In this document: positions 12,064 to 23,246 of the stretch, one piece after another | Layout of the letters: every line of letters begins with the position of its first letter | How positions within the stretch are numbered: position 1 is the stretch's first letter | Source: Viscum album | Taxonomy: Eukaryota > Streptophyta > Magnoliopsida > Santalales > Viscaceae | DNA: 64,000 nt | NCBI GenBank assembly: GCA_963277665.1 | Contig: CAUJRU010000136.1 | Coordinates: 1,364,001-1,428,000 of the forward strand | Direction of reading: 5' to 3' | Made by a program: the position numbers and the translations under genes | The notes under the pieces: generated by a model | The model's database searches: none | Seen by the model: the letters and a program-made list of their open reading frames with translations, nothing else | What the model was told of the DNA's origin: nothing

Positions 12064-13361
12064 GCGGAACATTCAAAATAAGCATAAACATTTAAGGAAA
12101 TGAATTACTAAAACAAAAGACTTTTAAAATTGAACTTCAACATGGTATGGCAAAAGTAAAATGAAATAATGCCATTTACTTGTTCACATGGATATTCTAC
12201 AAATCGAATAATCACATGCAATATCAATAACCACTTTCATAATGTTGGAATGCATAATGCCAGACTATCATAACCACATAGCCAAGGCCTCGTGCCAAGA
12301 CTACAAATAAGATTTTGTCAAGGCCTTGTTCCAAGACACTAGTTTGTCTCATGAGACCTACCGATGCATCGAGGAGCTATAGCGGGCTCCACCTGTCACT
12401 TATTAAGTCCAATGCATTCCCATATGAAAAGGTTTATAACATAAACATTCGTATTAAAACTAGCATACGAAATGTCAATAATTTCACCATAAACTATGAA
12501 TGGTATAAAAATAGCACATCCACAGTCAAACATATCACAAAACCTTCAATATAATATAGAAGTTTTGTATCATAATAAATCAACTTCAAATAATCTTAAA
12601 ATCCATCAAAGGATGTTGACATAGATGAAATCAAAATTCTTTTTAAAGAAGTATCTCCTTTTATTTTGAAATCATTTAAGATCCATATAAAATAAAACAT
12701 TTTCTTTGAAAATATTCTTATAAGCTTGTATGGAAAGCTTCGACGATTTTATAACGGCGGAAAATAACCGCACCCGCCGTATAAGTTAAAAAAAACATTC
12801 TTACCTCAATTCAATCGAAAAGGTTAAAAAGGACCTTGTTTTGAAAACGACGGAAAGATTCCTTTATAAACCTCTTATAAAAAGTCAAACAAGGGTATAA
12901 ATGACTTTAACCCATATTCTTGTAAATAGTAAAAATGTTTTGAAATACATTTCAAAGAAACATGGATGTGGATGATAAAGAGATCCCAGTAGATTATTAC
13001 GTATAATACAACCTCGGATAATGAAGAGATTGTGAAATAACCCTTACCTTGTACTTTTCCTTGGTTGGGGTAGGTTAACCTCCTGTATAATGGTGAAATA
13101 ATTGTTATTAAATTATACAAGAATCATATATATTAATATGATATCATATATGATCTTTTAACATTGATTTATTAATAATATCTTAGAATTATCATCGTTT
13201 CGGGTGTTAACTTACTCATTTTCTTTTATATGTTTTGTTACATAAGCCATGTTTGTTGTATCTTATTCATATCCAGAATGATATCAAGTCCTTAAACATC
13301 ATTTTTAAATCATAAAATGATAATTATACTTGAATGGATACGATGGAGAATGAATCTCATC

Positions 13362-13400
13362 GCGTTCGTGGAGACGGTAGTCCGTACGTACGCACGAGCG
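13362..13400 (-). other. Intronic hairpin, first copy
   Basis: Arms GCGTTCGTG and CACGAGCG pair over eight positions with one T-G wobble. The inner ACGG-TAGT-CCGT stem and GTACGTACG are conserved. Confidence 0.55.
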
Positions 13401-13547
13401 ACAATATCATTCTTTTGATATTAAAATAATATATAAATGAATGGTATATCATATATACAGAATCATTAACATGTTATATTTATTATTTACATGAGTTACA
13501 CATCATTATTATACCCATCCAAATAATATTATATTGAATAACAATTA

Positions 13548-13592
13548 CACCACGACATGGAGACGGTAAGCCGTACGTACGCACGTATGGTG
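13548..13592 (-). other. Intronic hairpin, second copy
   Basis: The core GGAGACGG-TAAG-CCGT and GTACGTACGCACG is kept, but the outer arms are different: CACCA..ACATG with CACGTATGGTG. One arm position is mismatched here and paired in the duplicate at 14574. Confidence 0.5.
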
Positions 13593-13928
13593 ACATGTTA
13601 TTCAAAGGGTGGATAGAATACTGAATATGGTTGTACCATACTTATAATAACATCACAGTATATGTGAGATACTGGATTTATTATTTTAGAATGGTAAGAA
13701 CAAAGGAAGAAGAAGTGGAAGAAGAAATGAACTTAGAAAAGGGTGGTGAAATCATTACCTCTTCTTCGGGTTCTTCCTTTTGATTTGATCAAAAGGGCTC
13801 CTTAGGTTGGCTTTCTGATCATACTAAGGCCTCTAGGTTGTAGTGAGGGATGTTGGGAGATTATTTGGGCAGAGTTTGGCCGAACCAAAAGGCTTTGAAG
13901 GTGTGAAGAAATGAGAAGGAGGAGTGCC

Positions 13929-13936
13929 CTTTTATA
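13929..13936 (-). promoter_or_regulatory. LTR TATA box in tandem unit 1
   Basis: TATAAAAG on the minus strand in the alpha-type context CCCCTCTTATAAAAGGGC. It is the second of two promoters in this duplicated LTR. Confidence 0.5.
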
Positions 13937-14387
13937 AGAGGGGTGAGGGGCACATTTGGAAAAGCTTGAAATATTAATTTATAATAAATTCATATTCGGT
14001 TTATAATGGCTCCCAGTAGATTATTACGTATAATACAACCTCGGATAATGAAGAGATTGTGAAATAACCCTTACCTTGTACTTTCCCTTGGTTGGGGTAG
14101 GTTAACCTCCTGTATAATAGTGAAATAATTGTTACTAAATTATACAAGAATCATATACATTAATATGATATCATATATGATCTTTTAATATTGATTTGAT
14201 AATAATATCTTAGTATTATCGCCGTTTCGGGTGTTAACTTACTCATTTTCTTTATATGTTTCGTTACATAAGTCATGTTTGTTGTATCTTATTCATATCC
14301 AGAATGATATCAAGTCCTTAAACATCATTTTTAAATCATTAAATGATAATTATACTTGAATGGATACGATGGAGAATGAATCTCATC

Positions 14388-14426
14388 GCGTTCGTGGAGA
14401 CGGTAGTCCGTACGTACGCACGAGCG
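14388..14426 (-). other. Intronic hairpin, first copy in tandem unit 2
   Basis: It matches 13362-13400, with arms GCGTTCGTG and CACGAGCG and the inner ACGG/CCGT stem. Confidence 0.5.
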
Positions 14427-14573
14427 ACAATATCATTCTTTTGATATTAAAATAATATATAAATGGATGGTATATCATATATACAGAATCATTAACATGT
14501 TATATTTATTATTTACATGAGTTACACATCATTATTATACCCATCCAAATAATAATATATTGAATAACAATTA

Positions 14574-14618
14574 CACCACGACGTGGAGACGGTAAGCCGT
14601 ACGTACGCACGTATGGTG
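14574..14618 (-). other. Intronic hairpin with different but paired arms
   Basis: Arms CACCA(CG)ACGTG and CACGT(A)TGGTG pair at all ten positions outside a small internal loop. The arm sequence is unrelated to GCGTTCGTG/CACGAACGC in other copies. Confidence 0.55.
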
Positions 14619-14954
14619 ACATGTTATTCAAAGGGTGGATAGAATACTGAATATGGTTGTACCATATTTATAATAACATCACAGTATATGTCATATACTG
14701 GAGTTATTATTTTAGAATGGTAAGAACAAAGGAAGAAGAAGTGGAAGAAGAAATGAACTTAGAAAAGGGTGGTGAAATCATTACCTCTTCTTCGGGTTCT
14801 TCCTTTTGATTTGATCAAAAGGGCTCCTTAGGTTGGATTTCTGATCAAACTAAGGCCTCTAGGTTGTAGTGAGGGATGTTGGGAGGGTATTTGGGCAGAG
14901 TTTGGCCGAACCAAAAGGCTTTAGAGGTGTGAAGAAATGGGAAGGATGAGTGCC

Positions 14955-14962
14955 CTTTTATA
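14955..14962 (-). promoter_or_regulatory. LTR TATA box in tandem unit 2
   Basis: TATAAAAG on the minus strand, first promoter in sense order in this LTR, alpha-type context. Confidence 0.5.
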
Positions 14963-16840
14963 AGAGGGGTGAGGGGCACCTTTGGAAAAGCTAGAAATAT
15001 TAATTTATAATAAATTCATATTCGGTTTCTAATGGCTCCAAAGTTGATTATTTAAATGTTAAGGTGTGGATAGGTCGAAAACAACTCAACCAATAGAAGT
15101 TAGACAGGTTTGGGTACTTATATTAACCTTATCTTTAAGTATTAACTCTGAGTTAATTAGTTTCACTTTTACAATGTCTCTTTGTAGTTTTATATAATAT
15201 GGTTAATAAACTTACTATATACATCCAAGAGACCCCCAAGTGGTCCATTAATGATTAACCTATCATGATATAAGTCTCTTGGCCGAACCTTAGATTTTTA
15301 GGAATTTAATATCAATTAATAATATAATATTTGTTTTAAGAACTCTTTTATGTCAATTTTGACACTATTCAATAGTTCATTTTTGTGAAACTCATAACAG
15401 ATTGATTACTTCGAACAAAGTCAATTACATCACTCCTAATATATCATATTATCCTAGAAAATTAGTTTAATTCATTAAAAGTTTCATATTATATTTTTTT
15501 GGGTATTTATAATATCAATTATTTTAATTTTTCACTATTATAGTAATTACTGCATCATCATTGTGTCATAAATAAAATATATTATTTAATGTCTAAAAAT
15601 TATAAATAAAATATAATTATGTAGTAAATCTTTTTAGATTTCTAATGAATATTTATAATCTAAAATCCAACTTATATAACCCTATGTAACAATTGGTTTT
15701 CTAAAAGATATATGCTTGTGTCATTTTTGTATTCATTTTAACTTAATTAAAATAAAGTGTCATTATCACTTACAAGTGGATCCATGGGGTCCCAAAATTG
15801 ACACAAAGATGCCCATGGTCGACCATGTATCAACCTATAGGGTTAAGACACGTTTTAGGGTAATTTAGTATTATTATAATATTATTTTTTAACCCTTATT
15901 TACCGGATTTACCCTTAACCATGGTAAATAAAATATTTACCACAGTAATTATTCAAAATGTCTAAAAATAAAAGTTACCTATTTACACAATTTGAACATC
16001 TTGATTCCAAATATGGAATCCATTTTCCTAAATTCAAAACACAGAAGTGGCAGAAATTAATTTAAAATTAATTCCCGCTGTCAAAACAAAAAGCGTGTTT
16101 TTAAGAGATAATAACTATCAAAAGATTGACACTTGTTTATGTTCGGTTTAATTGTAAAATTATGTCCAATGACCAACATTATATTAAATAGTAAAAATAT
16201 ATTCTAAATATACTTTAAAACCACTCAAATTCATAATTTATCACTATTAATTATTTTGATTAAAAAAGTTGTTTTTAATTAAAATTTAGTAATTTTCACT
16301 ATTCATCAAAATATGAAAGTTATCCGAAAAGTACCAAAATTTCACCTTAGGCTAAATTTGATATTCCGAATCCAAAAATGAAGTCCATTTTAAAATATAA
16401 AATATATATAACTTCAAAAAGTAGGTATTACTATTCATAACAGCTAGTTTGATTGGTTACGGTGTGTTAGAACTCGAAGTTGCGTACAACACACGCTACT
16501 GTTTTATTCAAAGGAAAACGTACCGTGGAAGCTTGGGATGTTTCATTTTAAATTTTTTGATGTCTCCATTTAGTCAAAAAGATTAAAATATTGTATTTAA
16601 AAAGGTTTCACTATCAAAAGTTGATAAAAGTGCAATACTGAAAATGAATCTGTTCTTGCATTATGACTAAGAAACTCATAATATGGATTCTAAAATTATA
16701 AGGATTATATAAAGTTCAAAATGTAGTTAATACTATTCATGACCTCTTTTAATGGTGTGATTGAACTCGGTGTTGCGTTTAGTGCAAGTTATTGAATTAT
16801 TTTTAAGAAATAACACACTATGAAATCTTGGGGTGTTACA

Positions 16841-17627
16841 TTCTCCCCTCCTTCAATAAATTGCGTCCTCACAATTTGAAATTGTTCTTCAAAAATAAAA
16901 GATTGAAAGTAGAAAATATATTTGTGGGAAAACCCACATCGGAAATTGGGTTACTAAAATTTAGTCTTACTATGAGGAAAAGAGAAATTAAAGGGTCGCC
17001 ACCAAATTATGATCTCAATTAGGAGAACATTGGTGGCAATTAGAGACATATAATTGGAGGAAAAACGTAAATATTTATAGGTAGTGATTGAGGTCATCAA
17101 TCACAAACAAGAATAAAATTGAGGTCCTTAAACTCATCAATCCATGATGATTTGAAGTACCATCGGTTCAACAAAATATATGGTATTGGGACAACACATT
17201 TTTGACATTTCAAAATATCTTAGTTGAAATCCCACATCGAAAAATGAATTAATGAGGCCTCTATTTAAAATAAAGAGTGGAAAGTATGAAGATTACCGAA
17301 AATAACACATACTAGGGTTCCAGGTAGGAAAATATGGATATGGAAGAGAAATATAACCATCAATTATCTGATGGAGAGTGGTAGAGAACATGGCTATGAA
17401 AAGGCCAACAATCCCAAAGCCATAAATTTGTGATGATTTATGGTACCATCTAGGACAACATTTTTGTTCTAAGTTTCTATTATTAATGTTGAGGAATTTA
17501 TTTATGAGATTGGATAAGATAATAAGGAGATATACTTACTTTATAATTAGAATTTTACCCATTAATAAATTTCTACCACAAACTCATCGTTCATTCTAAA
17601 AGATAATAGAACGTAATTTTTTTTTCT
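16841..17627 (-). mobile_element. 3' internal fragment of another element
   Basis: It has a purine tract at 16841-16854, then the two-block 3' non-coding region as in N3. It runs further into a stretch shared with 62842-63000. It ends in an A/T run at an inversion near 17627-17633, where TATTTAC belongs to both sides. No coding sequence is seen. Confidence 0.7.
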
Positions 17628-17859
17628 ATTTACGTTTTTCCTCCAATTATATGTCTCTAATTGCCACCAATATTCTCCTAATCAAGATCATAATTTGGTG
17701 GTGGCCCTTTAATTTCTCTTTTCCTCATATTAAGACTAAATTTTAGTAACCCAATTTCCGATGTGGGTTTTCCCACAAATATATTTTCTACTTTCAACCT
17801 TTTATTTTCGAAGAACAATTTCAAATTGCGAGGACGCAATTTATTGAAGGAGGGGAGAA
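17628..17859 (+). mobile_element. Inverted 3' internal fragment with polypurine tract
   Basis: This is a near reverse complement of 16841-17070, and it ends in GAAGGAGGGGAGAA at 17846-17859 before the LTR start. With the fragment on its left it forms a fold-back with an approximately 560-bp loop (17071-17627). Confidence 0.75.
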
Positions 17860-19740
17860 TGTAACACCCCAGGATTTCAGAGTGTGTTATTTCTTAAAAA
17901 TAATTCAATAACTTGCACTACACGCAACACCGAGTTCAATCACACCATTAAAAGAGGTCATGAATAGAATTAACTACATTTTGAACTTTATATAATCCTT
18001 ATAATTTTAGAATACCTATTATGAGTTTCTTAGTCATAATGCAAGAACAGATTCATTTTCAGTATTTCACTTTTATCAACTTCTAATAGTGAAACCTTTT
18101 TAAATACAATATTTTAAACTTTTTGACTAAATGGGGACATCAAAAATTTAAAATGAAACACCCCAAGCTTCCACGGTACGTTTCCCTTTGAATAATGCGA
18201 TAGCGTGTGTTGTACGCAACCTCGAGTTCTAACACACACCACAACTAATTAAACTAGCTGTTGTGAATAATAATACCTACTTTTTAAAATTATATATATT
18301 TTATATTTCAAAATGGACTTCATTTTTGGATTCGGAATATCTAATTTAGCCTAGGGTGAAATTTTGGTACTTTTCGGATAACTTTCATATTTTGATGAAT
18401 AGTGAAAATTACTAAATTTTAATTAAAAACAACTTTTTTAATCAGAATAATTAATAGTGATAAATTATGAATTTTAGTCGTTTTAAAGTATATTTAGAAT
18501 ATATTTTTATCATTTAATATAATTTTGGTCATTGGACATAATTTTACAATTAAACCGAACATAAACAAGTGTCAATCTTTTGATAGTTATTATCTCTTAA
18601 AAACACGCTTTTTGTTTTGACAGCGGGAATTAATTTTAAATTAATTTCTGCCACTTCTGTGTTTTGAATTTAGGAAAATGGATTCCATATTTGGAATCAG
18701 GATGTCCAAATTATGTAAATAGGTAACTTTTATTTTTACACATTTTGAATAATTACTGCGGTAAATATTTTATTTACCATGGTTAAAGGGTAAATCCGGT
18801 AAATAAGGGTTAAAAAAATAATATTATAATAATACAAAGTTACCCTAAAACGTGTCCTAACATTATTGGTGGACACATACCCGACCATGAGCATCCTTGG
18901 GTCAATTTGGGGACCCCTTGGAGCCACTTGTATGTGGTAGGGACACATTATATTAATAAAGTTAAAATAAAAATAAAAATGGCATAAGCTTACATCTTTT
19001 AGAAGAACAATTTTTACATAGGGTTATACATGTTGGATTTTCGATTATAAATATTCATTAGAAAGCTAAAAAGATTTCCTACATAATGATATTTTATTTA
19101 TAATTTTTAGACATTAAATAATTTATTTAATTTATGACACAATGATGATGCAGTAATTACTATAATAGTGAAAAATTAAAATAATTGATATTATAAATAC
19201 CCAAATAAATATAATATGAAACTTTTAATGACTTAAACTAATTTTCTAGGATAATATGATATATTAGGATTGATTTAATTGACTTTGTTAGAAGTAATCA
19301 ATCTGTTATGAGTTTCACAAAAATCAACTATTGAATAGTGTCAAAATTGACATAAAAGAGTTCTTAAAACAAATATTATATTATTAATTGATATTAAATT
19401 CCTAAAAATCTAAGGTTCGGCCAAAAGACTTATATCAGGATAGGTTCATCATTAATGGACCACTTGTGGGTCGCTTGTATGTATATGGTAAGTTTATTAA
19501 CCATATAATATAAAAATACAAAGAGACATTGTAAAAGTGAAACTAATTAACTTAGAGTTAATACTTAAAGATAAGGTTAATATAAGTACCCAAACCTGTC
19601 TAAATTCTATTGGATGAGTTGTTTTAGACCTATCCCCACCTCAACCTTTGAATAGTCAACTTTGGAGCCATTGGAAACCGAATATGAATTGATTATAAAT
19701 TAATATTTCTAGCTTTTCCAAAGGTGCCCCTCACCCCTCT

Positions 19741-19748
19741 TATAAAAG
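19741..19748 (+). promoter_or_regulatory. LTR TATA box
   Basis: TATAAAAG following CACCCCTCT, alpha-type promoter, about 1.88 kb from the extended LTR start. Confidence 0.6.
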
Positions 19749-19916
19749 GGCACTCCTCCTTCTCATTTCTACACACCTCTCAAGCCACTTGGCTCGTCCA
19801 AACTCTGCCCAACTAAGCTCCCCACATCCCTCTCCTCCTCCTTGAAGCTTCCCCTTAGGCAGAAAGCATTTCAAGAAGTCCTTTGGTTCCAACCAAAGTG
19901 AGTTACCTAAATTAAA

Positions 19917-19918
19917 GG
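19917..19918 (+). other. Exon-exon junction of a spliced LTR copy
   Basis: ATTAAAG|GAGGTAAACC is contiguous here. The LTR at 24395 has 889 bp of GT..AG sequence between the same flanks. The regions around 2160-2600 and 19500-19980 are close inverted copies that even share a GTGTAGAAATG variant. The two spliced copies may therefore descend from one event. Confidence 0.75.
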
Positions 19919-21823
19919 AGGTAAACCTACCATCGACCAAGGAAAAAGTACAATGTAAATGTTTTCTTATCTCACTTTTAATTCCGTGAGAATTCCATTG
20001 ATCACCACTTAACTATTGCATGTGGTGTATGTGTACTGCCCATGATCGTATTCATTGTGTAATATACTTTAATTTATGGGTATTTACATCATCATGGTTT
20101 GATACTTCTTTCATGGGTGTATGTTTCGTAAGTTACCTAATCGATAAGGGAATTTGAGATTTCAATTTCCACTCATTTGGCTTTACACATATTTCATTGA
20201 TTATATTACCCCAAGATTATGTGTGGAATCACTATTCATTTGATTATGTCATAATTTCCACTCCCCTTCCTGTGGATAGAAGTTTGGTACACATAATCAC
20301 TCCATTGGTAATTCTCAAGTCATTGATATGAATTTGATAAGAGTAATTTTAACTCACTCTCCATTTGTTGAGTTAAACACCCAATTCGTTGGTATTGTTT
20401 TTACAAGAATATGTGTGAATGTCCTTTGATTGTTTTACACTGAATATCCAATCATATTTAGTGTATTTATATTTGTCACACATAATTATGTCATTGATTT
20501 ATCCTTAACCTAAGGATACAACCTTTTTGAGAAATTTCATCTCAATTTACATTCCATTGAGACTTCTTTGATGATATACACCAAATCACTTTTATGTGGT
20601 GTATATAATGTACTTTGACATAGTATATCATGAATTCCTTTATTCTCATGATATTACAATGTTTTGATTACCTCAATTATTTGTATCCAAGTGTCTCTCT
20701 TTTGGTTAGAAACTCTAACCAAAATACCATTTTAAAATGTTTTAAAGAATTATTCTTCTAAATCATGCTCATTAATGTCCATATTTTAAAAATGGTTTTA
20801 AGGATTTATTTATATGGACATTAAAGTTTTAAAATTAAAACTCCTTTTAAAAGTTTCAAAGTGGTATGGGACACTTTGATTCAAAAATATACTTTTAAAC
20901 GGCTTCTTGACAAATAGTGTGACTTTTAAATGTTTTCAAGAAAAGGGGGATATTTCTCTCAAATAGTTTTGATGATTATTTTCATCTATGTCAACATCCT
21001 TCATTATTATTGATTGAGGTTAATTTGATACAATACAATCTTCCATATTGTATCGAATGAATTATGTTTGACTGTGGATGTGCTATTTTTATACCATTCA
21101 TGGTTTGTGGTTAAAGTATTGACATTTCGTATGCCAGTTTTAATACGAATGTTTATTTTATGCTTAATCCTATTCATATGGGAATGCATTGGACTTAATA
21201 AGTGACGGGTGGAGCCCGCTATAGCTCCTCGATGCATCGGTAGGTCTCATGAGACAAACTAGTGTCTTGGCACAAGGCCTTGGCAAAATCTTATTTGTAG
21301 TCTTGGCACGAGGCCTTGACTATGTGGTTATGATAGTCTGGCATTATGCATTCCATCATTATGAAAGTGGTTATTGATATTGCATGTGATCATTAGACTA
21401 GTAGAATATCCATGTGAGTAAGTAAATGGCATTATTTCATTTTACCTTTGCCATTTTATGCTGAAGTTCAAGTTTAAAAGGCTTTTGTTTTAGTTATAAA
21501 TTGCCTTAAGTGTTTATGCTTATTTATGAAAGCTTCTGCTATAATGTTATCCTTACTGAGCATCCGAGCTCACCCCTTTCAATGTTTTATTTTTTTCCAG
21601 GATTATGAAGAAGTAATTTATGAATGACCTGCAGGGATAGTATGAGGGGATATGAAGACAAGATGTTTTTTTTATGATATAATGTAAAAATTTATGGATG
21701 TATCTAGTTATTCCAAGGCTACTAAACTAATCGGTCTTTCGAGACTTGATCTTTCCCATGATCATGCCAATGTTATGTAATTAATGCACCGACTCTGGGT
21801 AGCTGGGGTCGGGGCGTTACAGT

Positions 21824-21835
21824 TGGTATCAGAGG
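21824..21835 (+). other. Primer binding site of N2
   Basis: TGGTATCAGAGG two bases after the LTR end at 21821, matching the initiator tRNA-Met 3' end. Confidence 0.8.
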
Positions 21836-22308
21836 AAGTTTAGTACAAACCTTGGTAGCTAGATTTAGATAAACTCTGATTAGAGCACGTAGACATAAGA
21901 TGAACTTTGAGGATTAGTATAAAAGAACTTCCTAGAATTTTGGTATTGTAGAGATTTTGTGAGTTTTCCGAGCAATACATCCCTGTCTGGATACGAGCAG
22001 GTAGAGGCGGCTCTGGCACAGATGTACCTAGGGGTAAAACCCGAAAACACCGCTTTGAGCTAGACTCGAACGGGAACTGGTGCACGACAACGGGCCTTGC
22101 TGCACTCTTGGTTACGACACTCCCGGGGGATATGCTTAGGATAATTTACATTTTCTTTACAAACCGATTTGGGTAATATATACATAAGATGAGAGTAAAT
22201 GACCTTGGTTAATCCTAATATGTTTCAAATTGAGAATATGGTGACATTTTAATCTCTAAATGATTTTACGACTACTATTACTCACACAATGCTTTCTGGT
22301 TTTAGTCA

Positions 22309-22779
22309 ATGGCTGGATTCCAAGGAAGTCATAGTGACTTTGAGAATGATGTACAAGTTGGGAACAGTGGTGGCAATGAGCAACAAAATGGAATTTTGAT
22401 AGGCGTAAAAGATATCGTCTTTATGCCAAATCAGTTTTCCAAAAATATGATCAACAACATATATATTAACCAACTCCCAGACTCAACAAGGAAGAGAAAG
22501 GTGATAAATGATAAGATCTCCAGCAATGGAGACCATGGAGAAAAGAAACCTCAATTTTCATCATGCAGGAATTGTGGAAAGAGACACCCAGGAAAGTGTC
22601 TCAATGGGACAACGAAATGTTTTACGTGCGGGAAGGAAGGACATAAAGTGAAGAATTGCCGAAGAAAAATGAAGAGTACTATGGAAGAAGATAAAAATGG
22701 TCCCAAGAGTCCATTTACAGTCATTTGCCGTAAATGTAGGGGACCTGGCCATTACCCGAGTGAATGTCCTATTCTATAG
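22309..22779 (+). CDS. NC-only Gag-like zinc-knuckle protein (N2 copy)
   Basis: This 156-aa ORF is intact. The N-terminal 80 residues are hydrophilic with no recognisable capsid motif. Zinc knuckles lie at residues 86-97 (C-x2-C-x3-H-x3-C), 104-117 and 140-153 (both C-x2-C-x4-H-x4-C). The start codon context and first residues (MAG) match the full-length gag at 40885. That suggests gag was internally deleted from the start codon region to the nucleocapsid. It probably binds RNA. Whether it acts in packaging, or interferes with a helper, cannot be told from the sequence. The frame is open in all three copies. Confidence 0.72.
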   Translation: MAGFQGSHSDFENDVQVGNSGGNEQQNGILIGVKDIVFMPNQFSKNMINNIYINQLPDSTRKRKVINDKISSNGDHGEKKPQFSSCRNCGKRHPGKCLNGTTKCFTCGKEGHKVKNCRRKMKSTMEEDKNGPKSPFTVICRKCRGPGHYPSECPIL

Positions 22780-23122
22780 GATATTTTCTTGGTCAAAGAA
22801 GAATCTATGTGGAAATAAATGGTTGGAGAAAAATTATCACTACTTGTTGATGGGTTTACATTGGAATAATTTTCTCTTGTATTTTTAACCCCGCAGTTTG
22901 CCATGTGAGAATGATATTTGAGGAAGAATTGTCTCTTCTCTTGTGGATATGGGTATAAATAACCATTTGGATTTATATGATCATTGGGGTTTGAGAGAAT
23001 TATAAGTTATTCTAATTTGGGATGAAGATTCAAGGTATGATATAACATTTGTGGTTAAATTTATGATATAGTATTTTGAGGAATTTATCTCATTTTGGCA
23101 ATATTATAAAATATAGTTTTTG

Positions 23123-23246
23123 AAAAAGGACAACACGTAGACCGTGTGACAACCCGTCGCGTCGGACAAAGCTATGGGAATCGAACCCACAACCAAAGTG
23201 CGATTGGGATTTATCGCCTACCACTTGACTACGTGAAGTCCCTGGT
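23123..23246 (-). mobile_element. tRNA-derived SINE-like unit inside N2
   Basis: Reverse-strand copy of the unit described at 5121, with A box TAGTCaAGTGG and B box GGTTCGATTCC on the minus strand. It is antisense to N2 and lies in the same 3' non-coding position as in N1. Confidence 0.6.

Larger units (their letters stand above)
13083..13758 (-). other. Leader intron, 676 bp, third subfamily
   Basis: In sense orientation: GAAGAG|GTAATGATTTC .. CCATTATACAG|GAGG. The donor side resembles the full Tekay element (GAAGAG|GTAATATCC), while the acceptor is common to all subfamilies. It contains two hairpin copies (13362-13400 and 13548-13592). Confidence 0.65.
14110..14784 (-). other. Leader intron, 675 bp, duplicate copy
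   Basis: It has the same donor and acceptor as 13083-13758, with hairpins at 14388-14426 and 14574-14618. Confidence 0.65.
12987..15040 (-). repeat. Tandem duplication, two units of about 1027 bp
   Basis: Unit 1 is about 12987-14013 and unit 2 about 14014-15040. Each holds exon 2, a whole leader intron, exon 1 and the TATA region. The boundary shares TCCC between both edges. The units differ at scattered sites (for example near 13860 versus 14887), so the duplication is not brand new. In sense direction the LTR has two promoters and two introns. Confidence 0.8.
12064..16840 (-). mobile_element. LTR with internal tandem duplication, 3' end deleted
   Basis: The LTR starts at 16840 on the minus strand with the extended U3 head. 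It carries TATA boxes at 14955-14962 and 13929-13936 because about 1027 bp is duplicated in tandem. The segment 12064-12560 is the downstream leader and includes the undisturbed sequence CACAGTCAAACATATC. That is the empty site matching the target of the insertion at 37064. The LTR end and primer site are deleted. Confidence 0.8.
17860..21821 (+). mobile_element. Complete LTR lacking the leader intron (5' LTR of N2)
   Basis: The LTR is 3962 bp, TGTAACACCCC to ..GTTACA. It has the extended U3: an outer start at 17860 and, 294 bp further on, a decayed inner start (TGAAACACCCC at 18154). The TATA box is at 19741-19748. Exon 1 joins exon 2 directly at 19917/19918. Its length plus 889 bp would be longer than the other extended LTRs, so small indels also differ. 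It leads into the primer site of N2. Confidence 0.85.

Noticed and set aside
6545..16840. A host protein-coding gene between the retroelements
   Set aside because: No frame longer than about 100 codons with a recognisable domain is present, and all of the region maps to LTR or internal element sequence.
21007..21237. Antisense open frames of 71-106 aa starting MHRGAI in the downstream leader
   Set aside because: Lengths and C-termini vary between copies and frames shift with small indels. This is non-coding LTR sequence.
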